NCBI RefSeq assembly: GCF_030272615.1 | Contig: NC_081409.1 | Coordinates: forward strand, 471,256,573 to 471,320,572 | Direction of reading: 5' to 3' | DNA length: 64,000 bases | Source: Cryptomeria japonica | Taxonomy: Eukaryota > Streptophyta > Pinopsida > Cupressales > Cupressaceae | Shown here: positions 1 through 11,335 of the stretch, in pieces | How the letters are laid out: every line of letters begins with the position of its first letter | How positions within the stretch are numbered: the first letter of the stretch is position 1 | Made by a program: the position numbers and the translations under genes | Notes under the pieces: generated by a model | Database searches by the model: none | The model's input: the letters and a program-made list of their open reading frames with translations, nothing else | Told to the model about the DNA's origin: nothing

Positions 1-184
1 TAGTCTTGCCCTATTTTGGGGCAAGATCAAGGTGGCCCTTGAGTGCACAACTGAGAAAAATGCAGATTTTGACTTGTCTAAGCATATTCAGGTCTCTAAT
101 CAGGCCGAGGGGCACAAAAACTAAGATGAAGACCCAAATGTAGTCAAAAATTATAAGGGGTGCAATTTTAGGATGTTAAATCCA
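1..184 (-). repeat. LTR remnant related to the D-family LTR
   Basis: Bases about 85-172 resemble, in inverse orientation, the first 170 bases of the D-family LTRs (compare 56280-56379 and the reverse complement of 28189-28290): the same order of a GATCAAGC-like word, a GAAGACCC word, a GTCAAAAA word and a final GCAATTTTA. The fragment runs off the left edge. The exact right end (about 184, where a reverse TG would lie) is uncertain. A hairpin lies at 5-24 (CTTGCCC ... GGGCAAG). Confidence 0.45.
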
Positions 185-1460
185 TGAAATCTAGTGTGAT
201 GTAGGTCACACCTTTCTCTAATTTGGTATCTCAACCCGTCAATGTGTCTTCTACGTAAATGCCAGCTTGGACCACAAGAATGCTAGGCTACCCTTCCTCA
301 TCAACCACACATAAGGTGATTGGGGGCATGAATTACATAGTACCATCATCATCAATACCACCTCCTGTTCAATCAATGCTATAGATTTTTGGCACTACCC
401 AATACCAACTACAAGTAACATTTTAACTTGTTGTCTCACAACCATGATGTAGTTACTTGCAAGCACCACTTGCATCCTTTATAGTCACAAATGTTCATCA
501 AGTACAAAGTGGCACAAATCAAAACCCCTCAACAAGTAATGCTCAATCTAATGTGTATTCCAATTACATAGGGGGCAATTATCCGCAAGGTAGTATGCCT
601 TAATTTCAACAATTCCAAAATTTGCAATGTCAACAACAACTTACTGCCCCACAACAAAATACAGTGACCTATTTGTAGATACCTCAATATCAACAACAAT
701 CATTGGGACAACAACATATTTCCAATCATTAAAACATGCCAAGCTATCAAAACCCACCACACCAATAGGGTTATCCTCATTCTTAACAAATGTCATATTA
801 GGTACTATGATATCAATCAACTACACCATCTCTTGATGCTTTCTTGGTCAATATTGAGTGGGAGGAAATAAAATCCACTCTCAAGTCATTATAGGAGAAT
901 AGATCTGAATGGGTCTTCAAATTCAAAGAAGTTTGTCCTTACCCATTCGAAAAGTCTATCACAACTATGCCTTTCCCCAAACACTTTGAAACATCAACAT
1001 TCAACAAATACAAGGGGAAATGAGATCCATGATATCATGTCAAAGAGTTATTCATTGCTTGTCAGGAGGTATCATGGTGTGACAATTATCTTCTGTGGTT
1101 GTTCCCTAAGAGTCTTAACAACCCTTCTTTAGAATGGTTCTCCAAATTTATATTTGGTGTCATCACCACCTTTGTAAAATTATTTGAGTGCTTTGTGGCT
1201 CAATATCATTACAACATAGAGAATGACATCTCTATGCTCAATTTATGTCAGGCTAAGCAAAAAGGTGTTGAAGGCCTGGCTGGTCGTCTCCCATGTACTG
1301 TATTGGATACCGAGTTGGTCTCGATTTTCATCAGTAACCTTCACCCAAAGCTTGCCTATCACATTTGAGTGAATTGTGCAAGTACATTTAAGGAAATCAT
1401 GTCCAAAGGACCATTTGTTGAGCAAAATTTAATTGAATATCAAGCTCTACAAAGAGTATT
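185..1460 (+). pseudogene. gag of element G
   Basis: The frame begins in a glutamine- and proline-rich stretch (about 540-840) typical of the front of Tat-type Gag. It then enters the retrotransposon gag domain, with words such as FPKSLNNPSLEWFSK (from 1102), a VAQYHYNIEND segment and an FISNLHPKLAYHI end at 1368. Gag would form the particle shell. Several in-frame stops and small deletions break it; about 15 residues seem lost near 1270-1285, where the family normally has a FLQRWR-type segment. The start is not certain because the 5' leader is damaged. Clearly non-functional. Confidence 0.7.
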
Positions 1461-1750
1461 CTGATAATCTTGGCAATGATAGACAATAGTATTGGAACAA
1501 GAACAAAAATACCATTAGCAATGGGATCACTGATGCCAAAATAGTGCAAATGATCGTGACCACAAAGCCACCACCCCTGTACATATACAATAATCCATCA
1601 CTGCAAGCATATGCCAATCCTCCCATAGAGACTCATGTCAATCCCCCACAAGCACAAACACCAAATGCATAGGACAATAGAACTAACAGGATCATAGTAT
1701 CTTAGGATCCTCTGTGCCTAATAGGTAATAATGGTCCTCGATGCTAATTC

Positions 1751-2323
1751 ATGCCTATGGTTAAACCATTAGATGTCATCTTCAAACATATGGAGCAACA
1801 CAACATGGTTGTATATCCTCCAATGCAACCATTTGATGAATCTAAGCCTAAGCCTGATGGGTACAAGGAAACTGAGTATTGCACCTACCACTGCATCAAG
1901 GGTCATGAGATGAATAAGTGCATGAAACTAAAATGCCTGGTTTGGTACCTCATTGACCAGGATAAGATTGTTGTTGACCCCATCATGGGAAAATCCCCTA
2001 ATGCCAATTTAGGCATGTATAAAAATGCTCTTCCTAAGCATCACAAGGAAGAGAGTACATCTAATGAAAATCATGGTCATACGACTAATAACATCAACTA
2101 TAACAATGTGCCATTCAATTATGGTCCTATCATAAGATACATTTCCCAAGCTGATGATCATGTCAAAATGATTCATGTTAAAGGGGCTAGTACTCAATGT
2201 GTGGTAACTACTAGATGGGCTCGCATGTCTATCCTTGGAGCCTCCATATCTGATAGTACCCCGGTAGTTTTAGTATTGATGCAATACAACATCCTTGAGC
2301 ACTTAGGAAAAACTCTTGCATAG
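1751..2323 (+). pseudogene. C-terminal Gag segment with zinc-binding motif, element G
   Basis: A 190-codon stretch. Near residues 43-56 it has C-T-Y-H-x4-G-H-x4-C, the CX2H variant of the zinc knuckle used by Tat/Ogre-like elements, followed by a LKCLVWYLIDQ segment that matches the usual hydrophobic tail after that knuckle. The function would be RNA binding or packaging. The segment leads into the protease region. A TAG after GKTLA at 2321-2323 interrupts it. Confidence 0.65.
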
Positions 2324-2539
2324 ATCTTCATCCTGGATTTGTTGAAAGCCTCACCTATTCACCAGGAGATTCTCACACATTAATTGCAAGATGCTCACAT
2401 TCCTAGTAACATTGAACCTACACAGTTCCAAATTATGGTAGCCCATCTGTCCTACACATGCCATCTCAATTTTGCACAACCCGATGTCATGATCCCAAAT
2501 CCTGATCATATTCACCCCCTAAACATTAAAACTATTGTA

Positions 2540-2908
2540 AAATGACATAAAGTGAAGTAGTTCTTGATTGATAATGGTTCCACCCTAAATCTCTGTACAT
2601 TGAGATTTGTTACTCAAGTGGGGTACACTGTCACAAATATACACAACCAGTGCATTACTATCAAGGCTTATGACAATTCTAAAAGAAGTTTAGTGGAAAT
2701 GATCAATCTTGCAATTCAAGTACGCCCAGTAACACAAAGAACATTATGCCACATCGTTGATCTTGATCTGCCATTTAACATACTCCTCAGTTGCCCGTGG
2801 ATCCATGCCATGCAGGCCATACCATCCAGTACCTCAAATTTTCATTTCAAGGATACAAAATCACTATCCATGGTGACTCTCAACCCTTCAGTACTGTCAC
2901 ACATCTAA
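2540..2908 (+). pseudogene. Retropepsin-like protease, element G
   Basis: Shows the aspartic protease signature as FLIDNGSTLNLC (about 2561-2595) and the downstream flap and LL-x2-PWIHAM segment (about 2785-2815) that follows it in Tat-type elements. The active-site triad reads D-N-G rather than the usual D-S-G or D-T-G, so activity is doubtful. It would cut the Gag-Pol polyprotein. Stops upstream and downstream make it a pseudogene. Confidence 0.7.
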
Positions 2909-3850
2909 GAATTCATCTGCATATTCCCATCATTGCCCAGGTATCAATAGTGGAAGCACATCTGCCACTTCATTGTCTTCCCATGTTGACCCTGATACCA
3001 TATTAACTGCTGCAAAAGAGAAAACTTCCATCTCTTCCTCATTCTCCCAACTCAAGATCAACGATGTTTTTTGTGGTGAATATGCCCTTTAAGGCACATT
3101 CACAGTAGGGTCCCTACCTCTAGATCCACATACTCATGGGAAACCTACCAAAGAGAAGAAGAAGAAAGAATCTGTGATTTGATAGTGTGGCTCCACCACA
3201 TTCCTAGCTCAAGGAGAGCTTAACCATGAGGTCATAGAATGTGATATTAATCAGTGGCTCTATAAAGATGTCTCTATAGATAATGACACTTGCCTTAGGT
3301 AGCTTAAGGAAAAATATCCTGTTGCTCACAAGTGGGCTACCCAAAAATGGAACTACCAAGGTGGCAGATTAGGCCAAGAGGAACAAGGCATTAGAAGACC
3401 CATTGATCCCACTCCTAATGCAAAGCATCAAGGGCTTGGTTTTGAATGTCCCTCATGTGAAGACTTAAGTTTGGTTGGCACTGCTGGAAACAATGAAAAT
3501 GTTTCAATTGATATCAATGACATTCTTGAAGAGGTTGTCAAACAAGCGTACGATGATATAAATAGCTCCTCAACCTTTGGAACATCTAACATATTCGATA
3601 CATCCATCCTCCTAATTGAACTTCCCCTTCACCACCCTGAGCTCATTGATTGGGGCCAAATTGTTGCACACCTAGACACATTCCAAGATGATACAATGCT
3701 CCTAGAATTCCTAAGGGAAACTAAAGCTACATGATATCACCATCCTGATTAGAACATAGTCTGCAAGCTAGACCCTCAAGGTTACTTCGGGGAAGAAGGA
3801 ATACTTAATCACAAAAGTAAAAAAGATAAAAAATCAAGAGTCTTATGGTG
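2909..3850 (+). pseudogene. Protease-RT linker of element G
   Basis: Broken coding sequence with no separate domain that I recognise. It holds a lysine-rich patch near 3150-3180, a segment near 3190-3440 and an open stretch at 3471-3734 rich in acidic residues. In Tat elements this interval is the linker between protease and RT. The frame continues right up to 3850 and resumes after 16460. Confidence 0.5.
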
Positions 3851-3855
3851 AAAAC
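3851..3855. repeat. Left target-site duplication of A (AAAAC)
   Basis: AAAAC directly precedes the TGTTGG end of A. The same five bases follow its CCAACA end at 16456-16460. Confidence 0.9.
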
Positions 3856-4773
3856 TGTTGGAAACCAATAACACTGAGAGGGAGGGGTGAATCAGTGTTA
3901 TACAAGAATAGTAAATTTTAGCCTTAACAAAACATTCATATACCAACCGGTATACTAGTATAAACAGAATTGAAAGAAGTAATGCAACTAATAAGCCAAA
4001 CACATAAATGAGAAACACAACACACAAATTTATACGTGGAAAACCTCAAAGAGGAAAAACCACGGTGGGATTCATGACCCACAATATCAATTCATTGGTC
4101 ATATGAAGAGATATTATAATATATGATGGGCTTGCACTTGTAGGAAGGCTTACAGCCTAGAGAACACTGTTCATCACAATAGGAGCCTCATTGACTACAT
4201 AACAATCCAGACAACAATCCGAAGAAGTATGAGCTGCTTAATATAGCATCTCCTATGCTAGAATATAGTTCTGATTTAAGCTCTGTCTATTCTAGTTAAA
4301 ACCCTAAACCTCAGTACCAGAATAACCCTTACAATGAATTCCTCACATACATAGTCTCTCTGATATATTTTGCATTACATCACATCCATATATCCATTCC
4401 ACATGTCTATCCTTATTCAAAATGATCTAATCAACCTCTCTTATATACCCTATACAAATTTATATGCCTTATATCGACTTACAGTATCATATTACATGTT
4501 GGCCATATAACATAAATGAATAAGCATTAAAACAATTTGCCGATGTTGGATCCAAGATGTGTTAGCCTCCTATATCAATGACCTTTACTATACCATGTTG
4601 GCCTACATTTTCGGTGACCAAAGAAATCTTCTATCCTACCGATGCCGGTGCTAGTGCCCATGTAGAGTCTGTGAAGTGCCTACCGATACACCATATGAAT
4701 CCGGAACCCAAAATCATGTTGCCATGAATGACAACATAATGAAACCTAACCAATAGAGTTTCAATTACCAACA
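3856..4773 (-). repeat. 3' LTR of A
   Basis: 918 bp, TGTTGG...CCAACA. It matches the right LTR over its length, with scattered mostly C/T and A/G differences and an insertion near 3900-3960 relative to the right copy. A perfect 10-bp stem (3868-3877 with 3892-3901) closes a G-rich 14-base loop near the edge, and a GTGGG/CCCAC pair lies at 4065-4082. Confidence 0.88.
3868..3901 (-). promoter_or_regulatory. LTR-terminal hairpin of A (U5 end)
   Basis: ATAACACTGA and TCAGTGTTAT are perfect reverse complements around the loop GAGGGAGGGGTGAA. In the transcribed (minus) sense the loop is C-rich and lies about 12 bases from the LTR end, so in the genomic RNA the U5 copy sits beside the primer site. 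The same structure with different stem letters occurs in B, C and E. Confidence 0.7.
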
Positions 4774-4798
4774 ATCTCCCCCTTTGGCATTGATGGCA
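4774..4798 (-). promoter_or_regulatory. Polypurine tract of A
   Basis: On the minus strand this reads as TGCCATCAATGCC then AAAGGGGGAGAT directly before the 3' LTR, the standard copia plus-strand primer position. B and E carry the same block. Confidence 0.85.
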
Positions 4799-4958
4799 AA
4801 ACTCATGTCAAAAATGGTCATGGTTTCAACTGTCAATTTCATCCTGCCCTGCTCCCCCTAAGCTGAATATGCAAAATGCTCCAATACTCCAAAATTCCAA
4901 ATACTTTGTAACTCCCCCTAATGTATGGAACCCTTCATTATTTTTCACATCTATACTA

Positions 4959-4980
4959 CTCCCCCTTTGACATCAATGCC
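4959..4980 (-). promoter_or_regulatory. Second polypurine-like tract of A
   Basis: Minus strand TTGATGTCAAAGGGGGAG, a near copy of the polypurine tract 185 bases further inside. The interval between (4799-4958) is non-coding 3' leader with more CTCCCCC words. Confidence 0.5.
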
Positions 4981-5165
4981 CAAAAATTGTAAAAATAATG
5001 TCAAATAATAATAACTGTACACTGAATATCTCCAAAAATGTCTTATCGGAGCTTGACCAATTTCAAGATTTATGGGTAAGCTTTCTCTAATAACTGCACA
5101 TAAGTATCCTAGTTGGTTTCAAATGTGCCAGAGATAGATACAAGTCCACTCAATAAATATGCAAT

Positions 5166-8100
5166 TTATTCCTTCTCAGTGACTTCTGCAAGTGTGGGCT
5201 TACCAAGCACATCCATACATTCCTTCTTATGTACACCAAGTGAATCCAATCTTGGACTCACCAAACCTCTAAGACTTTTGGCTCTCTGAATGATCTTATC
5301 TCTTTCCTTTTCAAGAGCAGAAATTTGGTTCTCCAAAGTCAAAATTTGTCCATCAATAAATGTTGTTAGTGAAATTAGTCCATCAAAATAGTTAGCAATA
5401 TTATCAATTTTGTCTTGTATCTCTTTTATCTTTTCATCTACTTTTGCTGTAAGAATCTTAGTATTGCAACATATCTTATATATGTTAGTACCTTGTTTCA
5501 AAGAATTTTCTATCAAAATAAGTTTCTCCTCAATCTTTTTCTTCTCTCTCTCAATGATCTGATCAAAAGTGACTCTCTTAGCCAAAGTGATTTTTTCAAG
5601 TGCTTGCCAGTTATAGATCTGTTGTAATGATTGAAAATATTTAGAGATGTGCTCTTTTATTACCTTAAGCTTGGCAGAAGGGCCCACTTCATTCTCAATC
5701 TTACATTCCAAGACCAATCTATGCAAAATAGTTATGGATTGACCTATAATTCCTTTATCTATTGTTCCTTCCTTCATCAGTTTCTGAGCAGCCATCATCA
5801 TTAGTTCTGTGGGACTCATCTCTGTGATGTTTTTATTTTCCACTAAAGAAGTGTCAATTGTCAATAATGATGTGCTAGCAACTGGTTCCTTATCAGATTC
5901 CCCTATTTTCTCTGGTGATTTAACTTTTATTTCCTCCTCACTTGCATCAGTGGCTTCGCCACTTGGTGCAGTCTGTGCAATTGTCGGTTCCTCTCTAGGA
6001 ATAGTATCCTCAACCTATACATTAGTATCCAGAGGAAAAGTGTCCTCTAGTATCATGTACAATGTTCTCAACATTAACCAGTGTTTTAGTATTTGTTTGT
6101 ACATTTGTGTTAACTGGTGGCTCAATTTCCACTATCTTGATATTCTTCAAAAATGAGGGTGGAGTACCCATAATCCCTTTACCTTTCCCTTCAACTGGTG
6201 TATCTATAATATTAGTCTTTTTCTCCAGTGAAGTGAAGAATCCTCTATGCTCTCCCAAAAATTTTATCCAAGCCTTTTGTGTTTCCTTTATTATCTCATT
6301 CATCCTTCCTAACATTAGGCTAGTTATCCTGTGTTTTCTATTAAAAAACTTCCTATCTGTAGCCTCAATTGTCTTTTCCATTTCATCTAGAGTTATAGCA
6401 ACACATATAGCTAAAAGTTCTTGCATATTAATGTGTTTGTCTTCTTGCATTGCATATAACCTTCTAGCATCTAACATGTTGTATAGCTCTATTTATATTT
6501 GATTTTCTATTTCAATTAATGCTTTCTTATAGATATCCAAATATAGAAGAATTGCTTCCTCTATCTCTCTCTGTTCACCATCTTCAAATGTATCATAATA
6601 AGACTTAACATTTTTCAGCATCCCATCCTTAGTTATTTCATTAAAAATTTCAGCACAAGTCATGGGTGGTATATTAGTCTCATTACCAGTTTCTAGTGCC
6701 AAATCAATGTCACTCTTCTTCCTCCTCCTGGTAGTACCGGATGCAGCTAATGGTGTAGCCTTGGGTGCCTACTTTTGTGCCAGTAATTTGATGGTGACCT
6801 TCCTAACCGGTTGTTTCTTTTCTTCTACTTTAGGTTCTTCTGGTTTCATCCTCACAACCCTTTTGAATTCTAATGGTGTGTCATCTTCAGGGTCAGAATC
6901 TGTAGTCACAGGTTCAATGTGAACTACCAGATCCTTCCTCTTTCTCCCTTTCTCTGAGACAACATCAATAAGTGCCTTAATGTCCTTAGAAACTTCCTCT
7001 ACAAACTTGCTTACCTTACCTTCTTGTTTTTCCCTCTTCTTTTGGTTGAACTCAATTTCAACCCCAAGATTCTTTTGCTATGCTATTCCAGAAGGTTTTT
7101 CTGCTTCATCTATATCTGCATCGAGTAGAATTTTTGCATATGCATCCACCTCATAGCCCATTTTAGCTATCCAAATCTTTCAGGGCTTGATTGCCTCCAT
7201 CAGGGTCTCATCTTTCTTGACCATGAAACATTTTTTGGTAGAGTATTTCTCTACTATATGCTTAGGTACTCTTATTCTAGACCTCATAGAATTATGAAAA
7301 GCTTTGAAGTAACCCCATATCTTATCATCTCTAAGACTTCCCGATGCAGCAATTGATTGTTTTAGTTGTCTTCCTACCAGAATGTCAAAAGCTCATTGCT
7401 TCCTTCTAGAACCAGGAGTATCATTCAAAAAGTATAACATTAAGCAGACCAATAGATTTCCATATTGGAAAGTGCCCTTCTTCTCACCTTAAATTTTCCC
7501 TAAATTGATCAATAACTCCTCAAGCATCCAGTCACAGAGATTTAACTTGATATTTTCTCTCATCATCCTATATGCAGCCATAATACATGAACTGGAAACT
7601 GAATTTAGTCTGTTAGACTGAGTTACCTTGTAGCCTATGACCATGCTTCCAAATTTGATGTCGGTGTCGGTGATGGTGCTCACCTTCATCGATCTCTTGT
7701 CTGATGTGGTGTTGGTGATCTTCCTTATGAAGTCATTTGATACTTTCTTATCTAGATGTGGCCTTGTCGATGACAAGCCAGTAATTGTCCAGAGGGCTTC
7801 CTTAGTAATTTTGTAGGGTTTGTCCAGCCATATGAATTCCCCATGTACTTTGTTTAATACGTATGTGACTATCTCATCCCAGAAATCCAAAATATCTAGA
7901 ATATCAGTGAACCCTAGATCTTTGATGTGTTCATATGCCAGTTTGATCTTACCAGATTCTCCCATGAGTTCATTCATATACATCCCTTTGATCTCCAAAG
8001 TGCCTAAGTCCTCTATATGACAATGAATATAGGCCCTAACATCTTCCACATATACCATTCCCTTTGGAACGCAAGAAAATGCTCTAACCGAATCTTCCTT

Positions 8101-8208
8101 GGTAGCCACATGTGGATATAATTTGAAAATTGGTCTGGGGCGGTCCCTAACCTCTACTACCATTGGATTTGCAACAAAAATAGGAGAAGAAGATGATCCT
8201 ATTTCCAT
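5166..8208 (-). pseudogene. A ORF2: long protein of unknown function
   Basis: I do not recognise a named family. The ORF starts MEIGSSSSPIFVANP at 8208. The first about 240 residues look globular and match the start of B ORF2, sharing YIHC, PKG, LGFT, KKVSND and RLNSVSS in order. A lysine-rich low-complexity part follows (about 7480-6720), then a helical central domain (6702-6022) shared with B and C. A coiled-coil tail (5864-5166) contains repeated EKKKIEEK-type heptads and a PRLDSLGVHKKE end, also matched in B. Pieces 8208, 6702 and 6477 share one frame; one frameshift lies between 6022 and 5864. No signal peptide or membrane segment is apparent. It sits where pol would be in an autonomous element. 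Confidence 0.65.
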
Positions 8209-8619
8209 GATTCAAGAAAAATACCTTTAGAATGTTGCTGGTGAAAACCTTCAACAAATCCTTCCAAATGCCGGTGTGATCACTCAAGAAGAAATCTGAT
8301 AGCCTCTGAATAGCTTCTGATTGCACTAAGTTGCTTTGAATCTCTCTAAAATCTCTCTAAATGCTGGGTGAATAACAATGAAGTGTAATCGACCTTTTAT
8401 CCATCGAGAAAACCCTAATCTTCCATTGACATAAATGATTGTCGATGAATGATACCGGATCTCACTCTGAACATATCAATGCCGGATAATCCTTTCCAAT
8501 ATTTGGAACATCTTCCATAATCTCCTCCACAGGCATATGCATCATCTTCCATGAAATTTGCCTACCCATAAGGCATCTGCTTTAGTTACCGAATAAGCTC
8601 ACTATCGGTTCAGGAGCAG

Positions 8620-9383
8620 CCTCTTCTACCTGATAGGTAACCAGAACATTCCCATCTGATGATTGCTCTTCAGTCTTTCTAACCCATCTTTGAGTATGAT
8701 CTTTCTAGATTTCATTAACCTTCTCTTTTCCTTTATCATTTGATCCTCCATTGCCAACCAATGGATTTCTTCTTTTGCAGAACTTAGCAATATGTCCAAT
8801 TTCATTGCATGCATAACATGTAACATTGTTCTTTTGAATTACCTTGCTAAAACCAGTGAAATCGCTTGACCTGCACTGATTAGCCATATGTCCAAATTTT
8901 CCACAAGCATATCATTTTACATTCATTTTGCAATCTTTTATCTTATGACCAATTTTATTGCATTTAGAACATTTACCGGGAGCAGAATCAGGGTTATAAT
9001 TTTCTCTATTTCTACATTGCCTAGCCATGTGACCAAATCTATTGCAAACAAAACATCTACTATTGAATTTATAAGCATTGAATTGCCTTACTGGTGCCTT
9101 ATGGTTTTGATCTTCATTATTATTATCGGAACTCTGTCCTTGCTCAAATCCAAGTCCACTAGAATCTCCAATCTGCCTCTATGTCTTCAGTAACTCATCA
9201 AGTTGTACTGAGCTGATCTTGAATTTTTCTTTGTACTCACTTGTAATAGTTAAATCATCTCTCAGTATTGACATTTGTCTCTCAAGCTCTTGCTCATTGC
9301 TCTGGAATTGTACCAAATCAGTCCTCAACATCTCATTTTCATGAGTCAACCTACCACATTATTCAAATTTGTTCTTCAGGGAT
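8620..9383 (-). pseudogene. A ORF1, distal part: CCHC zinc-knuckle Gag-like protein
   Basis: Four zinc knuckles appear in series on the minus strand: CFVCNRFGHMARQC (about 9020-9062), CSKCNKIGHKIKDC (about 8930), a damaged one ending ACGKFGHMANQC, and CYACNEIGHIAKFC (about 8777-8818). They are preceded by a coiled-coil segment and followed by a lysine/serine-rich tail. The layout equals that of B ORF1 and implies RNA binding like a nucleocapsid. The N-terminal part lies beyond the C insertion at 15209-15578. Some stops are present. Confidence 0.75.
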
Positions 9384-9388
9384 ACAAC
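9384..9388. repeat. Left flank duplication of C (ACAAC)
   Basis: ACAAC before C and AAAAC after it (15209-15213): four of five match, a plausible aged target duplication. Confidence 0.55.
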
Positions 9389-10511
9389 TGTTAGGCCCAA
9401 TATGGAAAGCTAATGTACTGAGAGGGGAGGGGTGAATCAGTACTCCAAAACTTTTCTTCAATAATAACTTTACTGTTATGTATAAACCGAATAGTGCAAA
9501 AACATAATATAAAGCTAAAACAAATAGATAACTATCATACATGATTCACTCCATAACACATATATTTTGGTTAGAGAGAAAAATTGTGGTGGGGATGGCA
9601 CCCACAAATTCACTACTGCAATAATAAAGAGTACTCGGTTAGAGCTACATGTTTAGCTATTTCTGATAGCTTACCTTGTTAGGAGTAACAAGATCTGTTA
9701 GATCTACCTTGCTAAAGGATTTCACAACACTTCATCTAAATGCTGCACCTAGTTAGAGGGTTTACAATTTATAGACTTGATTAGAGTCTTTTACCTTGTT
9801 AAAGGTTTCTCTTACAACTTCAAAATATTACAATAAAATCATTACAAATATCTACAACTTTACATCTAGAATGTTATAGAAGATTCTATGTGCTCAGAAT
9901 AAGATTACCTTGCTTATAGCATACCTCGGTAACCCATATAGTAACTCGATAAACCCTTCTATTTACTCTGTTCTTTGACTATTCTCTAAAAACCTTCTTA
10001 GTGACCTATGTGTCTCTGTAACAGTCTTCTTACACTCATGCACACACCTCTTTAACTCTTAACTCATGTTGTATAAATAGATCTCTTATGACGGTGATCC
10101 TTTCATTGCTTTGATCTTACAAACACGATTTATTGAATGAATAACCATGCAAATTATTTCATTGGTTAAATGACCTCAAAATCATACACAATCTTTAAGT
10201 GCAATTTCCAATGTGATAATGGTTAGATGTGCCTCGATCTTATAACATGTTTTCATATGCATGTCTAGGTTCAATGAATCTGTTAACATGTTTCACTCGA
10301 TGTATATCAGCTCAGTGTGTCATCTTTGCTGCTCGATAGACATGTAAAGATACTCGATAGATAGCTTGGTGTATACTACATTTTGTGACTACTTTCTTCT
10401 GTAACCGACTAGACTGTGCATACCAACTGAGTATCTCGGTAATAGATAACTGACTAGAGTATATAGTATAACTTTGACATAAAAATAATGGTAATCTAAT
10501 AAGTAGTAACA
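9389..10511 (-). repeat. 3' LTR of C
   Basis: 1123 bp, TGTTAGG...GTAACA. Nearly the same as 14089-15208, apart from point changes and small indels. The terminal hairpin is shorter here: GTACTGA (9415-9421) with TCAGTAC (9437-9443) around a GGGGAGGGG loop. GTGGG/CCCAC lies at 9589-9605. Confidence 0.87.
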
Positions 10512-10530
10512 ATCTCCCCTTTTGACATTA
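10512..10530 (-). promoter_or_regulatory. Polypurine tract of C
   Basis: Minus strand TGTCAAAAGGGGAGAT directly before the LTR. A second such tract (TTGTCAAAAAGGGGGAG) lies at 10832-10850. The stretch between is non-coding. Confidence 0.75.
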
Positions 10531-10859
10531 GTTGAGATGTTGGACAAAAACTACTTTCAAAGTTATAACTCAAAAATCTATATACTTGCAAAATTTGACT
10601 ATACTGACAGTATATATAATAGTCAATGATATAATATATCAGATATACTCCCCTTATCGATATACTATACAAAACTCTATTTTTGCATGCTCGGTGATCT
10701 GTTCTGTGTGCTTTGCTTAGTGTTTTGTTTACTGCTCGGTGTACTCCCCCTGTATACTATACTCCGAATACTATACCATTCTCTCACTACTGTATTGCTC
10801 CGTATTACGCCCCCAAGACTGTATCATATTACTCCCCCTTTTTGACAAACATAAAAAAC

Positions 10860-11335
10860 TTAATTACCATTTGGGGGTGGTAACTGATCAAAAATGGATT
10901 TGTACTTGGTCCGGGCATTGGTGAGAGTGACATAGAGTGCATCCTTTACACTATCCATTAAAGAATTTTGTGCTTGAATATCAGCCAATAGTGATATTAA
11001 GCCATCTAGAGTGCTTCCCTCTTGAGTAGTAGATAAGAATGTGGCTCGGTTGATCTGTTCTTGGAAAGATGAAAGATGAGGAAGGAATAATGTCTGAAGG
11101 GTCATTATGTCCATCCTGATCTTGTGTTCTTCATTTCTTAGGTCCAATTGTTGAGCCATGAGCTATTGTAACCTTGTATAAAAATTCTGAACTGAATTTG
11201 GCTCGGTGGTCAACTTGCTTGAGAGATCAGTGATCTCTTTCTCAATTGCCTCTGTTTTATTCTTAATGTCTTTAATGAATAAAGAAAATGTGCAGAGTTT
11301 CTGAAATAAATAAAGAATGTGCTTGAGTTGAGGAG
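10860..11335 (-). pseudogene. Tail of the C ORF, frame-shifted
   Basis: An open stretch at 11159-10860 (MAQQLDLRNEEHKIRMDIM...) in another frame probably continues the long C ORF after a frameshift and stops at 11160-11335. It is hydrophilic, helical and ends DQLPPPNGN. By position it matches the coiled-coil tails of A and B ORF2. No domain recognised. Confidence 0.45.

Noticed and set aside
5166-5864. A ORF2 tail as an env-like protein
   Set aside because: It is a coiled coil without signal peptide or membrane segment, and B shows that it is the end of ORF2.
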